This document shows, piece after piece, positions 17,685 through 25,220 of a stretch of 64,000 bases of DNA (its first letter is position 1; each line of letters begins with the position of its first letter). The DNA is taken from positions 1 through 64,000 of the forward strand of contig JAXLWZ010000008.1 in assembly GCA_046328225.1 (NCBI GenBank), written 5' to 3'. The notes beneath the pieces were generated by a model. The model saw only the letters and a program-made list of their open reading frames with translations, ran no database searches and had not been told where the DNA came from. The position numbers were made by a program, and so were the translations under genes. This DNA comes from Amarobacillus sp046328225. Its GTDB lineage: Bacteria > Chloroflexota > Dehalococcoidia > Tepidiformales > Tepidiformaceae.

Positions 17685-18913
17685 CGCAGCCTCCCCAGGC
17701 CCTGCTGGAACTTCAGCGGGATCCACCCGAGCTTCGGGATATCGAACACGAGGCGGCCGACGATCTGCTCGTCCCGCACCGGGTAGAGGTCGGCGGCGTT
17801 GTTGTTGTCGCCCTTGAAGATGAACTGGCGGCCGCCGTCCTCCCCGGATTCGATGGCGACGAGCCGGTGGAGGACGCGCTGGCGGTTGGGCATCTTGTAG
17901 AGCACGACGTCGCCGACGCGAAGGTCATCGGCTTCGACTTCCTTCGTCACAACCATGGCGCCGACGGTGAGGCTCGGCTCCATCGAATGGCTGGGCACGA
18001 ACGACGGCAGGTAGCCGAAGAAGCCGAAGGTGCTCCAGAAGATGAGGAGGCCCACGACGGCGGTCACGACCCAGGAGATGGATGGCAGCGAGAAGCGGCC
18101 GGGGGGCTCGGCGACGGCCGCGGACTCTTCGGCGCCGAACATGCTCTCGGCGATCCAGAGGCCCATGGCGGGACCGGCAACACCCGCGAGCGCGAGGATG
18201 GGCCAATCGGCGACCGGGAGGATGGGCGAGTAGTAGGTGAAGAAGAGGAGCGGGCCGCTGACGAGCAGCCCGGCCCAGACGCCGCCGTAGAGCACGAAGA
18301 ACCCGGCGACGAGGCCGGTCGAGGCCGTGGGGATGAACGCGCCGCCCCAGAACTCGGTCTGCGCGCGGACGCCTTCGGGCTGGTACTGGGCGAGGGTGAA
18401 CTGCAGCGCGGTGATGAGGAGCGTGGTGGCGACAATCGCGAGCGTCATGTGGCGGCGGCCGAGGTGGTGCAGCAGCGCGGCGCGCGATGCCTCGGCGGCG
18501 ACGAGCGGGACGCCCGCGAAGACGAGGTTCAGGACGAGGAAGCGCGGCGTGTGCGCCATCGGCGAGCGGCCGAAATCGGCGACGATGCCGATGAGCATCT
18601 GCAGCGACATGATGAAAATGCCGACGATGCCCGCGACGAAGAGCGCGTCCTTCGGGGCGACATCGTGCTCTTTGGCCGAAGGGGATGCGTGCCGGAACGC
18701 GTTCCAGGCGACGGCGGCGGCGGCGGCCCAGCCAAGGACGCCGATGACGTACGGCCCCCAGAGCCCGTTGATGCGCCCGGCGACGATGTGGTGCTGCCAT
18801 GCGTAGGCGGCGATGAGGGCGAGCACGACGGAAGGCGCGTACATCCACGGGTGGCGCGCGTAGGCGGTACCCGCGGTCTTGCGCAGCGCCAGGGGAACGT
18901 TCACGACGGTCAT
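17681..18913 (-). CDS. SipW-type signal peptidase I fused to a multi-pass membrane domain
   Basis: A 410-residue protein. Residues ~23-300 hold about eight hydrophobic segments; the C-terminal ~110 residues form an S26 signal peptidase domain. Catalytic Ser is S310 (PSHSMEPS). The position of the bacterial catalytic Lys is His (RVLHRLV, H349), as in ER/archaeal/SipW enzymes, and KGDNN (D369) follows. SipW itself is ~190 residues, so the N-terminal membrane domain is an unusual extension. It sits between TasA-like substrate genes and two further surface genes, with which it overlaps or is closely spaced. It probably processes the operon's precursors. Confidence 0.85.
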   Translation of the reverse strand: MTVVNVPLALRKTAGTAYARHPWMYAPSVVLALIAAYAWQHHIVAGRINGLWGPYVIGVLGWAAAAAVAWNAFRHASPSAKEHDVAPKDALFVAGIVGIFIMSLQMLIGIVADFGRSPMAHTPRFLVLNLVFAGVPLVAAEASRAALLHHLGRRHMTLAIVATTLLITALQFTLAQYQPEGVRAQTEFWGGAFIPTASTGLVAGFFVLYGGVWAGLLVSGPLLFFTYYSPILPVADWPILALAGVAGPAMGLWIAESMFGAEESAAVAEPPGRFSLPSISWVVTAVVGLLIFWSTFGFFGYLPSFVPSHSMEPSLTVGAMVVTKEVEADDLRVGDVVLYKMPNRQRVLHRLVAIESGEDGGRQFIFKGDNNNAADLYPVRDEQIVGRLVFDIPKLGWIPLKFQQGLGRLR

Positions 18914-18962
18914 TCCGTGTGCTCCGGATGGAGGCGGCGGGTTGCCCCGCCGCCCGTGGTCG

Positions 18963-19679
18963 TCAGGGGTGTGTCACCGGCGTGACCGGGACGTTCTTGG
19001 GCGCGCTGCAGTTCGTCCAGCCGGACTCGTTCCATTGGTTGAACTGCACGGTGAAGCGAACGCGGTAGGTGGTGTTCTCGGCGGCCGGCTGGCGGATGCC
19101 GATGAACAGGTCTCCCGAGCTGGGCTCATTCTGGTGCAGCTGGCAGCCAAGGCCGTTGGTCCACCGCGTGAAGATGGGCGATGTGTTGGCGGTATTCGTC
19201 CACGGATTCGCCACTGGATCGAGGTTCCTGCACTGGGGCAGGGATGGCCCGGCCGTGCACTCGATATGGAGATCGTCGAAATCACCATCGTTATCGAGGT
19301 CGAAGTCGAGATACTCGCGTTCGACGTGGACCGGGACGTTCCCGAGGTTGACGAAGTCGAGCTTGCAATCGACTGCGTAGCCCGGGTAGGCACCGGTGAC
19401 GTTGAGCACCAGAGAATCCGCGGGGTAGCTGCTTTCGGTAAAGTTGCCAACCTGCTTGCTCTGCCAGACAAAGCCCTCGTCGAAGTTCTGACCGGTCTTG
19501 TTGGCGTCTTCGTTCTCGCGGCAGTACTGGAGCTTCCATGTGACATCCAGGTTGCCCGTCGCGACCTGGGCGTTGACCGCGACATCTTCGTACCAGAGGG
19601 AGTACGCGGCGCCGGTGAGGGCGGTCGCGATTACCGCGAGCACGAGGAGGAGGCTGGTCTTTCGTCCGAGACCTTTCAT
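18963..19679 (-). CDS. TasA/camelysin-like secreted protein (SipW-type signal)
   Basis: A 238-residue protein; third gene of operon 1. The N-terminus is Lys/Arg-positive, then a hydrophobic run ending in GAAYSLWYEDVAVNAQVATG, the SipW-cognate signal pattern followed by the first beta strand. The mature part has a TGAYPGYAVDCKLDFVNLGN motif, an acidic stretch (DFDLDNDGDFDD) that could bind Ca2+, and several cysteines. The start is ATG 19679 with AAAGGACAG upstream. By analogy with TasA/camelysin it would be a fibre or matrix subunit; that role is inferred. Confidence 0.75.
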   Translation of the reverse strand: MKGLGRKTSLLLVLAVIATALTGAAYSLWYEDVAVNAQVATGNLDVTWKLQYCRENEDANKTGQNFDEGFVWQSKQVGNFTESSYPADSLVLNVTGAYPGYAVDCKLDFVNLGNVPVHVEREYLDFDLDNDGDFDDLHIECTAGPSLPQCRNLDPVANPWTNTANTSPIFTRWTNGLGCQLHQNEPSSGDLFIGIRQPAAENTTYRVRFTVQFNQWNESGWTNCSAPKNVPVTPVTHP

Positions 19680-19764
19680 GGGTCTCTGTCCTTTCGTTTC
19701 GCCCCGCCGCCGGGGCGCCGGCGGCGGGGATCAGGCTGCGTCGAAGGCGCTTACGCGCGTTCGA

Positions 19765-20559
19765 TCACGGGCCGTAGGGCGCTTCGTTCCACTGGTACGC
19801 GCGGTAGACAGCGGAGAACTTGAAGAAGCTGTTCTCGACGTTCGCCTGGTCGAGGATGAGCTTGAAGCGGCAGACCAGGTCCTGGCCGTCGTGGATCTGG
19901 ACCGGCGTGTTCGGCGCCGAGTTGATCTGGGTGTTGACGGCGGCGGTGGCGATGGCGCCCAGGAAGGCCGTGCACGCCGCGTTCGAGCCGGGCGCGAGGC
20001 CGATGCTCCACGGGGCCGCCGGGACGTTCGTGCAGCTGAGGAACGTGTTATCGGTGCAGGACTGCAGCGTGACGCTGGTGAGGGCGATGTGGAACGGGAT
20101 GCCGCCGTCGTTGTGGAGGTCGATTTCGAATTCGCAGCCGGCGTACGGGTAGAGGCCGCCGAGGGTCAGCGAGAGCTGGTTGTTATCGACCGTGTCGTTG
20201 GCGTTGACGCCGCCGCCGCTGCCGTAGGTGCCGATGGCGCCCGCGCAGGTGGTGGCGGGCTTGCCGATCGGGAACTCGCCGAAGGCGGCATAGTTCGAGC
20301 CGAGGAGCGTGGCCACGGTCGGGGCGTTGGCGCCGACCTGGGCGACGACGGGATGCCCGTCGCCGTTGCCGGAGGTGCTTGAGAAGCCGCCGGCCTGCGT
20401 CCACGGGTGGAAGGAGACGTCGGCATCGAGCTTGGCGGTGCTGACGTTGGCGGTGAGCTGGAGGTCTTCGTACCAGAGAGCGTAGGCGGCGCCGACGAGC
20501 CCGAGGGCAACGACGGCGAGCATCATGAGGACACCGGTGTGGCGGAATGCCCGTGTCAT
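19765..20559 (-). CDS. TasA/camelysin-like secreted protein (SipW-type signal)
   Basis: A 264-residue protein; second gene of operon 1 and a paralogue of the gene upstream. Both have LGLxGAAYALWYEDLQLTAN at the N-terminus, LYPYAGCEFEIDxxN in the middle, and end YRAYQWNEAP. The mature domain is Asn/Ser/Ala-rich beta sequence with spaced cysteines (GCEFEID, LQSC, FLSC, NAAC), which suggests disulphide bonds. ATG 20559 follows AAAGGA. The two paralogues may be co-polymerising or alternative subunits. Confidence 0.78.
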   Translation of the reverse strand: MTRAFRHTGVLMMLAVVALGLVGAAYALWYEDLQLTANVSTAKLDADVSFHPWTQAGGFSSTSGNGDGHPVVAQVGANAPTVATLLGSNYAAFGEFPIGKPATTCAGAIGTYGSGGGVNANDTVDNNQLSLTLGGLYPYAGCEFEIDLHNDGGIPFHIALTSVTLQSCTDNTFLSCTNVPAAPWSIGLAPGSNAACTAFLGAIATAAVNTQINSAPNTPVQIHDGQDLVCRFKLILDQANVENSFFKFSAVYRAYQWNEAPYGP

Positions 20560-20614
20560 ATGCGGTTCCTTTCAGGGTGAAGGGGGAGCCGCGGACGGCT
20601 CCCCCGGTGGGTGA

Positions 20615-21568
20615 TTAGTTGCCGAAGGGGGCTTCGTTCCACTGGTAGGCGCGGTAGTCCGCGACGAACTTGTAGAACTTGCCCTCGGCACCCGGGTTCT
20701 GGTCGAGGATCATCTTGAAGCGGCAGACAACCGACTCGTTCTCGTGGAGCTGGAGCGGCGTGGTCGCCGCGTTGTTCTCCATGCGGGCGCTGCCCACCGC
20801 GGCCTGGGTGAGGCCGAGGTTGACCTGGCCATCACCACCCCAGCCGGCACCGCCGTTGAAGCCGTGGACCTCACTGCCGTTGTGCATGATCCGGCCGAAG
20901 GTGTTGCCCAGCCACGCGACGCAGGCGGCGAGCTGGGGACCGGGCATCGCCGGATCGAGGCCAGTCGACCAGGGGGCATTGTTACCGTCAGCCGTGGAGC
21001 ACCCGCTGTTGAGGCCGGTGCACTCGTAGTACTGCAGGTTCGTGAGGGCGAAGTGCATCGGCACGTTGCCCTTGTTCGTGATGTCGATCTCGAACTCGCA
21101 GCCGGCGTACGGGTAGAGCCCGCCGAGGTTCAGGGTGAGGACATTGGTGTCGCCCACATCGTTCGCGCCGGCGGCGTTGCTCGAAAGCGCGCCGTTACAG
21201 ACGGTCTGCGGCTTCGCGCCGAAGTTGGCGTTCGTGAAGTTGCCGTAGCCCTGGGCGCCGTTGGTGAAGTTGCGGATCGCCTGGTCGTCCGGAAGACCCT
21301 GGGGCGGGCCATATTCGAGGTAGCTCGCGACGCCGTAGATCAGGGTGCCCCAGCCGGTGGGGGGCTTGCCGACAACGGGAACGCCGTTGGTGCCGTTGGC
21401 GTGCGTAACGGGGTCGTGCATGGACATATCGACGTTGAAGGTGCCGGTGCTGACGTTGGCGGTCAGCTGCAGGTCCTCGTACCAGAGCGCGTAGGCAGCG
21501 CCGATAAGGCCGAGGGCGAGCGTGGAAAGCACCATCAGCACGCCGATGTGGCGAGATGATTTGCGCAT
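20615..21568 (-). CDS. TasA/camelysin-like secreted protein (SipW-type signal), first gene of operon 1
   Basis: A 317-residue protein. The signal region (~9-32) ends AAYALWYEDLQLTANVSTG, matching the SipW-cognate pattern; cleavage is expected near the Ala-Tyr-Ala. The mature part carries LYPYAGCEFEIDITNKGNVP and the C-terminal YRAYQWNEAPFGN, shared with its neighbour. It is longer than the paralogue because of Gly/Asn-rich insertions (~60-130, ~210-250). ATG 21568 follows GGGAGAGAG. A structured leader ends about 98 nt upstream. Probably the major subunit of the operon, as first-encoded proteins of such operons often are (inference). Confidence 0.78.
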   Translation of the reverse strand: MRKSSRHIGVLMVLSTLALGLIGAAYALWYEDLQLTANVSTGTFNVDMSMHDPVTHANGTNGVPVVGKPPTGWGTLIYGVASYLEYGPPQGLPDDQAIRNFTNGAQGYGNFTNANFGAKPQTVCNGALSSNAAGANDVGDTNVLTLNLGGLYPYAGCEFEIDITNKGNVPMHFALTNLQYYECTGLNSGCSTADGNNAPWSTGLDPAMPGPQLAACVAWLGNTFGRIMHNGSEVHGFNGGAGWGGDGQVNLGLTQAAVGSARMENNAATTPLQLHENESVVCRFKMILDQNPGAEGKFYKFVADYRAYQWNEAPFGN

Positions 21569-21666
21569 GGATCTCTCTCCCAAACAGGGACGCAGTGGCC
21601 AGGGCGCGAGAGGGCGCCGTGACCGTGTCGGAAGTCAATCGAGGTTCCGGAGTTCGCTGCGTACTG

Positions 21667-21829
21667 GGCCCTGGTTCGCTCCTTTCCCGGGCCGCAAGGG
21701 AGAAAAATCCGTGTATGAAAGGCACGGATATCTCGCGATCCAGATCCAAGCAAGTGCTAGAATCCGAATCGCAAGGAGAGCCGCAAATCCCCTTGCGCCG
21801 GGCTCCGTGCGGTTCCAGCCGCCGGAGCC
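21667..21829 (-). promoter_or_regulatory. Structured leader element, copy A (five hairpins)
   Basis: Read on the minus strand, five hairpins follow each other (plus-strand stem coordinates): 21823-21829/21801-21807; 21791-21797/21770-21776; 21756-21766/21741-21751 (loop with CTAGCAC); 21723-21729/21707-21713; 21689-21693/21667-21671. The last two bracket the sequence CTTGCGGCCCGGGAAAGGA. Copy B at 24980-25150 has the same order with different stem sequences in hairpins 1, 3 and 4. It ends 98 nt before the first TasA-like gene. It matches no riboswitch class that I can recall. Confidence 0.7.
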
Positions 21830-21894
21830 CTTTATCGTTACAAAGTTTTCCTAAGCATTCGTCCTGGCTTTGTTCGCCTGTTGCGAGGGTATTC

Positions 21895-21939
21895 CCTGAC
21901 GTGCCCAGACAGTGCCAAAGGTGTCTGAACGGTGTCAAT
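21895..21939 (-). promoter_or_regulatory. Conserved upstream block, operon 1
   Basis: On the minus strand, ATTGACAC and, with the same spacing as in copy B, GGCACGTCAGG. The plus-strand first bases of GTGTCAAT and CCTGACGTGCC are 37 nt apart in both copies. TTGACA resembles a -35 box, but no -10 hexamer is found at the usual distance. It lies 66 nt before the structured leader. Probably promoter or activator-binding sequence. Confidence 0.55.
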
Positions 21940-22147
21940 ACCGATGGTCTGGGACAATGACGGTCTTTCGGGCCTTGTCGCCTCAACCGCGTCAGGAGGT
22001 GACGCGATTCCGCCGCACTCCGGTTACATAGCGGTGTACGGTTTCGCCATCGCAGATTCGCGACAAGTCATAATCGTGGCGTTTATTAAGATGAAGGATT
22101 CGTCACGATTTTACATTCCATAGGGGTCCCATGCGGGCCGTCCCAGG

Positions 22148-23053
22148 CTAGTGGCCGGGCCACTGGAATGCTCCGCCCGGGCCGGTGCGCGGCGTGCTGG
22201 TCGCTCTCGGTGTCGTGGTCGCGGTTGGCGTTGGGGTCTGCGTGGGCGCCGGGGTGGCGGTCGCGACGGGTGTCGCGGTCGGGGCGGGCGTGGGCGTGCC
22301 CTCGGCGGGCGCCGGGAGGGGGAGGCCGCCGCCCGTGGTGATGTTGCCGCCGTTGGTCGTGCGGTAATCGGGGAGGGAGGCGCCGTCTTCGTCGTCGTAG
22401 TCGTTATCGGGGTGGAAGTCGTCGTCGCAGGGGTTTTCGCAGTTGACGACGCTGTTCAGGCCGGAGCTGCCGTTGCAGCGGTCGCTGTTGGCGCCGCCGT
22501 CGAGGGCGTCGTCGCCGGAGCCGCCCTGGATGAAGTCGTCGCCGTCCCCGCCGTCGAGGCGGTCGGTGCCGGTATCGCCCCAGAGGCTGTCCCGGCCGGC
22601 GCCGCCGGTGATGGTGTCGTTGCCGGCGCCGCCCTTGAGGGAGTCATCGCCGTCATCGCCGGAGATGGCGTCGTTGCCCTTGCCACCCTTAATGGTGTCG
22701 TTGCCGGCGCCGCCGAGGATGCAGTCGTTGCCATCGCCGCCGGAGAGGCGGTCGCGTCCGCCGTTGCCGATGATGATCCAGGGGGCGGCGTCGTGGGGCG
22801 GGGCCTTGAAAATGTCGTCGCCGGGGCCGCCGGTATAGACGTGGTCGAGGGCGACGGGGCCGGTGAAGCCGAGGGCGCTGCAGGCGAGGGGGATGGGGGC
22901 GGAGGTGGGCTCGATGCCGACGACTGGCACGCCGATCCGGGCGTAGCCGGTGAGCCTCGCAGTAGCTGGAACTGCTCCGCCGAGAAGCGAGGCGAGCGAA
23001 GCCATCCCCAGTCCCAGGGTCAGTACACGCAGCCGGATCCGCTTCCCGTTCAT
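22148..23053 (-). CDS. Secreted RTX (hemolysin-type calcium-binding repeat) protein with TPRTGPGG tail
   Basis: A 301-residue protein; last gene of operon 2. A Sec signal lies at ~5-30. Residues ~75-200 contain about ten RTX nonapeptides (for example GGDGNDCIL, GGAGNDTIK, GGAGNDTIT, GGDGDDFIQ), which form a Ca2+-bound beta roll. An Asp-rich piece (FHPDNDYDDEDG) and a Thr/Pro/Ala linker follow, then TPRTGPGGAF and five residues. No toxin or enzyme domain is present, so it is probably structural. ATG 23053 lies behind GAGGAGGG, 14 nt after the peptidase stop. Bacterial RTX proteins often leave by type I secretion; here an N-terminal signal is present instead. Confidence 0.82.
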   Translation of the reverse strand: MNGKRIRLRVLTLGLGMASLASLLGGAVPATARLTGYARIGVPVVGIEPTSAPIPLACSALGFTGPVALDHVYTGGPGDDIFKAPPHDAAPWIIIGNGGRDRLSGGDGNDCILGGAGNDTIKGGKGNDAISGDDGDDSLKGGAGNDTITGGAGRDSLWGDTGTDRLDGGDGDDFIQGGSGDDALDGGANSDRCNGSSGLNSVVNCENPCDDDFHPDNDYDDEDGASLPDYRTTNGGNITTGGGLPLPAPAEGTPTPAPTATPVATATPAPTQTPTPTATTTPRATSTPRTGPGGAFQWPGH

Positions 23054-23067
23054 GGCGCCGTCCCTCC

Positions 23068-23730
23068 TCACGCGCCTTCCGCCAGCGTGTCGGCATTGGT
23101 GCGCCGGAAGCGTCGGCGCAGGGCGCGCACGCCATCGAGTGCCTCGAGCGCCACGAAGAGCGCGATGCAGCCAGCGGCGACAGCCGTCAAGACCGGCCGG
23201 TCGAGCCGCGTGACGATGAGGTTGAAGGGTTGCGGAACGACGAAACGCTGAACTCCGAGCGTCTGCGAGCCGAGCGCGGGGCCACCATCCTCGACGGGGT
23301 TACCGTCACCCTTTGTATAGAAGTAGCGCTCTGAGTAAGCCCACGAGTCCTTGAGAATCGTGCCGTTCTTGTCGCGAAGAATGGAATGGATGTCGGGAGC
23401 CGATTGCACCCGGAGCACACGGTGAACGATCGGGTCGGGATAGCCGTCCCGCCTGAAGACGATGACGTCGCCAGCTTTGATGTCGTGGGGGGCGACTGCC
23501 TTCGCGGCCACCACGTCCCCTTTGCCAAAGGTGGGGACCATGCTGGGCGAGGTCACCTCGTAAAAACGGTAGCCCATGGCCTGCGCACCCGCGTAGAGGA
23601 CTGCGGCGAAGAGCGCGGCGACCACCACGATCGTCAGGACAACGTCCCGCACAATGCGCATGGCCTTCGAACGCCGCTTTGCCTCGGGGGCACCTGGAAT
23701 CTTCTCTTCCTGCAGAACCACCGCATCCAT
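23068..23730 (-). CDS. SipW-type signal peptidase I (second copy)
   Basis: A 220-residue peptidase. An N-terminal membrane segment (~28-50) is followed by the catalytic Ser in VTSPSMVPTF (S63). The general-base position is His (DPIVHRVLRV, H103), not Lys, and KGDGNP (D142) completes the S26B/SipW-like site. A second hydrophobic helix (~178-198) and an Arg-rich tail end the protein. In size it resembles SipW. It lies between the two small secreted-protein genes and the RTX gene of operon 2 and probably cleaves their precursors. Confidence 0.9.
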   Translation of the reverse strand: MDAVVLQEEKIPGAPEAKRRSKAMRIVRDVVLTIVVVAALFAAVLYAGAQAMGYRFYEVTSPSMVPTFGKGDVVAAKAVAPHDIKAGDVIVFRRDGYPDPIVHRVLRVQSAPDIHSILRDKNGTILKDSWAYSERYFYTKGDGNPVEDGGPALGSQTLGVQRFVVPQPFNLIVTRLDRPVLTAVAAGCIALFVALEALDGVRALRRRFRRTNADTLAEGA

Positions 23731-23788
23731 ATCTCCGCCTCGTCGTCATGAAGTTGGCGGGTGGGCCCCCGAGAGGGCCCGCCCCGCG

Positions 23789-24304
23789 CTAAAGGTCCGG
23801 GCCGGCTACGGCCTCGAACGTAATCGTGACGGCCGCTCCGCCGACGGCACAGGCCGCCGTGACCGACGGGGGAATGGTGACGTGGAGCTCGGCGACCTTC
23901 TGGCCGACGGGGCCATCCACGAGGTCTCCCGTGGGGTAGAGCAGGTTCTGAATCGAGTAGCGACTCGCGGCGAGGCCGTAACACGCACTCAACGGGTTCG
24001 TCTGGGCCCCGAAAGGGAGCCCCTGGTTGGTGACCTGCACGTTGATGACGCGCAGTGCGTAGTTTGGGTCGCCTTCGAAGGCGCGGATGTCATCGGTTCG
24101 CTGGGGTGTCCCGTTCGCGGGCACGAACTGGTCGTGGTTCACGAACTGGCCCCCAATGAGCGCGAGGTTGATCTGCTCGACCGAGGCGGCTCCAACGCCG
24201 AGGGCGCTTGAGGAGCCGGTCAGGTTGGCGGCAGCGCTCGATGCGGCGAGCGCGGCTGTGGCAGCCAATCCCGCCAGGAGCATCGCGAGCCGGGGAGCGT
24301 TCAT
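23789..24304 (-). CDS. Small secreted protein, paralogue of the next upstream gene
   Basis: A 171-residue protein of no recognised family. An N-terminal signal (~5-27) ends ASSAAANLTG. The mature part is beta-rich, with QFVNHDQFVPANGTPQ and two cysteines (SACYGL, AACAVGG), and ends ITFEAVAGPDL. The neighbour 24372-24866 has the same plan (signal ending ASSAIANITG, end INFEAVAGVDG). ATG 24304 follows GGAGGTAGACG. Given the adjacent peptidase it may be a pilin-like or matrix subunit (inference). Confidence 0.65.
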   Translation of the reverse strand: MNAPRLAMLLAGLAATAALAASSAAANLTGSSSALGVGAASVEQINLALIGGQFVNHDQFVPANGTPQRTDDIRAFEGDPNYALRVINVQVTNQGLPFGAQTNPLSACYGLAASRYSIQNLLYPTGDLVDGPVGQKVAELHVTIPPSVTAACAVGGAAVTITFEAVAGPDL

Positions 24305-24371
24305 CGTCTACCTCCATTCGGGACCGGCCGGGGCGAGATGAACCGCGCCCCGGTCAGGCCACGGAGGCTGA

Positions 24372-24866
24372 CTAGCCGTCGACGCCCGCGACTGCCTCGA
24401 AGTTGATGGTGAGCACCGCACCACTGATGGCGCAGCCGTTCGATGCGTCGAGCGTAATCGCAACCTGCAGTTCGCCTACGTTCGTCCAGGTGTTTTCGAC
24501 GAGGTCGACGTTGCGGTTGGCCGGGTTGGCGAGCGAGTACGGCGCGGAAGAGGTCGAGCCGCAGCCGACGACCGAGACGCCGCCCTGGTTGAGGCTGATG
24601 CCGTTGACCGAGGGGACACCGATGGCGTAGCTCGGATCGTTCTCAGCGGCGTCGATATTCGCGACGTGCTGGGCGTTTCCATTGGCGACGATGGTGTTGT
24701 CGATGGAGCTGAGCTGGCCAGACAGGTTCGCCAGCTGCTGGACGCCGACATCGGGGTTGCCACTAACCGAGGCCGTGCCGGTGATGTTTGCAATGGCCGA
24801 CGAGGCCATGATCGCGCCGAAGGCGGCGAGGGCGGTGCCAAGAAGCAGCACACGCGTCTTAAGCAT
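24372..24866 (-). CDS. Small secreted protein, first gene of operon 2
   Basis: A 164-residue protein of no recognised family. Signal residues ~5-27 are followed by NITGTASVSGN, a Gln/Asn/Ser-rich region, two cysteines (VVGCGST, NGCAISG), and a closing INFEAVAGVDG. ATG 24866 sits behind AGGAGAGGAA; in-frame sequence upstream lacks a signal and is unlikely to be coding. The structured leader copy B ends 113 nt upstream. It is a paralogue of the following gene; together they look like subunits for the peptidase that follows. Confidence 0.68.
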   Translation of the reverse strand: MLKTRVLLLGTALAAFGAIMASSAIANITGTASVSGNPDVGVQQLANLSGQLSSIDNTIVANGNAQHVANIDAAENDPSYAIGVPSVNGISLNQGGVSVVGCGSTSSAPYSLANPANRNVDLVENTWTNVGELQVAITLDASNGCAISGAVLTINFEAVAGVDG

Positions 24867-24979
24867 GGGTTGGTTCCTCTCCTGAGATGGGCCGTGGGCC
24901 GGGCGTGCGGCCGTGAGGGGCGCGCCGCGGCGATGGCTGCATGGATGGGTTGGGTTGCTTCCGTGCTCTCGTGGGAATG

Positions 24980-25150
24980 GGCCCTGGACCGTTCCTTTCC
25001 CGGGGCCGCAAGGAGAGGGGAAACCGCGGGCGCTGCGCCCACGGCATACCAAGGCGTCGAGTCCTAGCGGGTGCTAGACTCGGACACGCAAGGCCGGGCT
25101 TCTTGTTCCCCTTGCGCCGGCCCCGGGACAGTTGCCGCTGATCCCGGGGC
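24980..25150 (-). promoter_or_regulatory. Structured leader element, copy B (five hairpins)
   Basis: Same order of hairpins as copy A (plus-strand stems): 25142-25150/25120-25128; 25110-25116/25087-25093; 25073-25082/25058-25068 with one bulged base; 25036-25044/25024-25032 with one wobble; 25003-25007/24980-24984. Hairpin 2 has the identical stem CGCAAGG/CCTTGCG; hairpins 1, 3 and 4 keep their pairing although the bases differ from copy A. It ends 113 nt before the first gene of operon 2. Confidence 0.7.
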
Positions 25151-25220
25151 TTTTCCGTGCCGGTTGGTTTCGCCTGGCCCGGGTCCGCCCGTAGGGAAAA
25201 ACCCTTAACCGGAGCCGCCG

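Larger units (their letters stand above)
21569..22147. other. 579-bp intergenic control region of surface operon 1
   Basis: This contains no convincing gene. It holds the structured leader (21667-21829), an upstream conserved block (21895-21939), and a noticeably A+T-richer stretch (about 22020-22125) that may carry the distal promoter part. The space also receives the 3' end of the RTX gene, read toward it on the same strand, with no clear terminator in between. Confidence 0.6.

Noticed and set aside
21667..21829. Structured leader as a known riboswitch (c-di-GMP GEMM, ydaO/c-di-AMP, cobalamin, guanidine)
   Set aside because: The hallmark strings of these classes (for example GGGCAAACC with GACGCAAAGCC for GEMM) are absent and the five-hairpin layout differs from what I recall. 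Kept as unassigned.
21895..21939. Sigma-54 promoter reading (TGGCAC, then GC 12 nt on) in the conserved block of operon 1
   Set aside because: Copy B has TAGCAC and loses the GG at -24, and neither copy has the TTGC core, so sigma-54 control is not supported.
21932..22123. Short plus-strand frame in the operon 1 control region
   Set aside because: It overlaps the conserved regulatory block and has no ribosome-binding site or recognisable product.
22400..22800. Repetitive GC-rich stretch as a possible tandem repeat or CRISPR-like array
   Set aside because: The periodicity is the RTX nonapeptide coding pattern of the calcium-binding protein.
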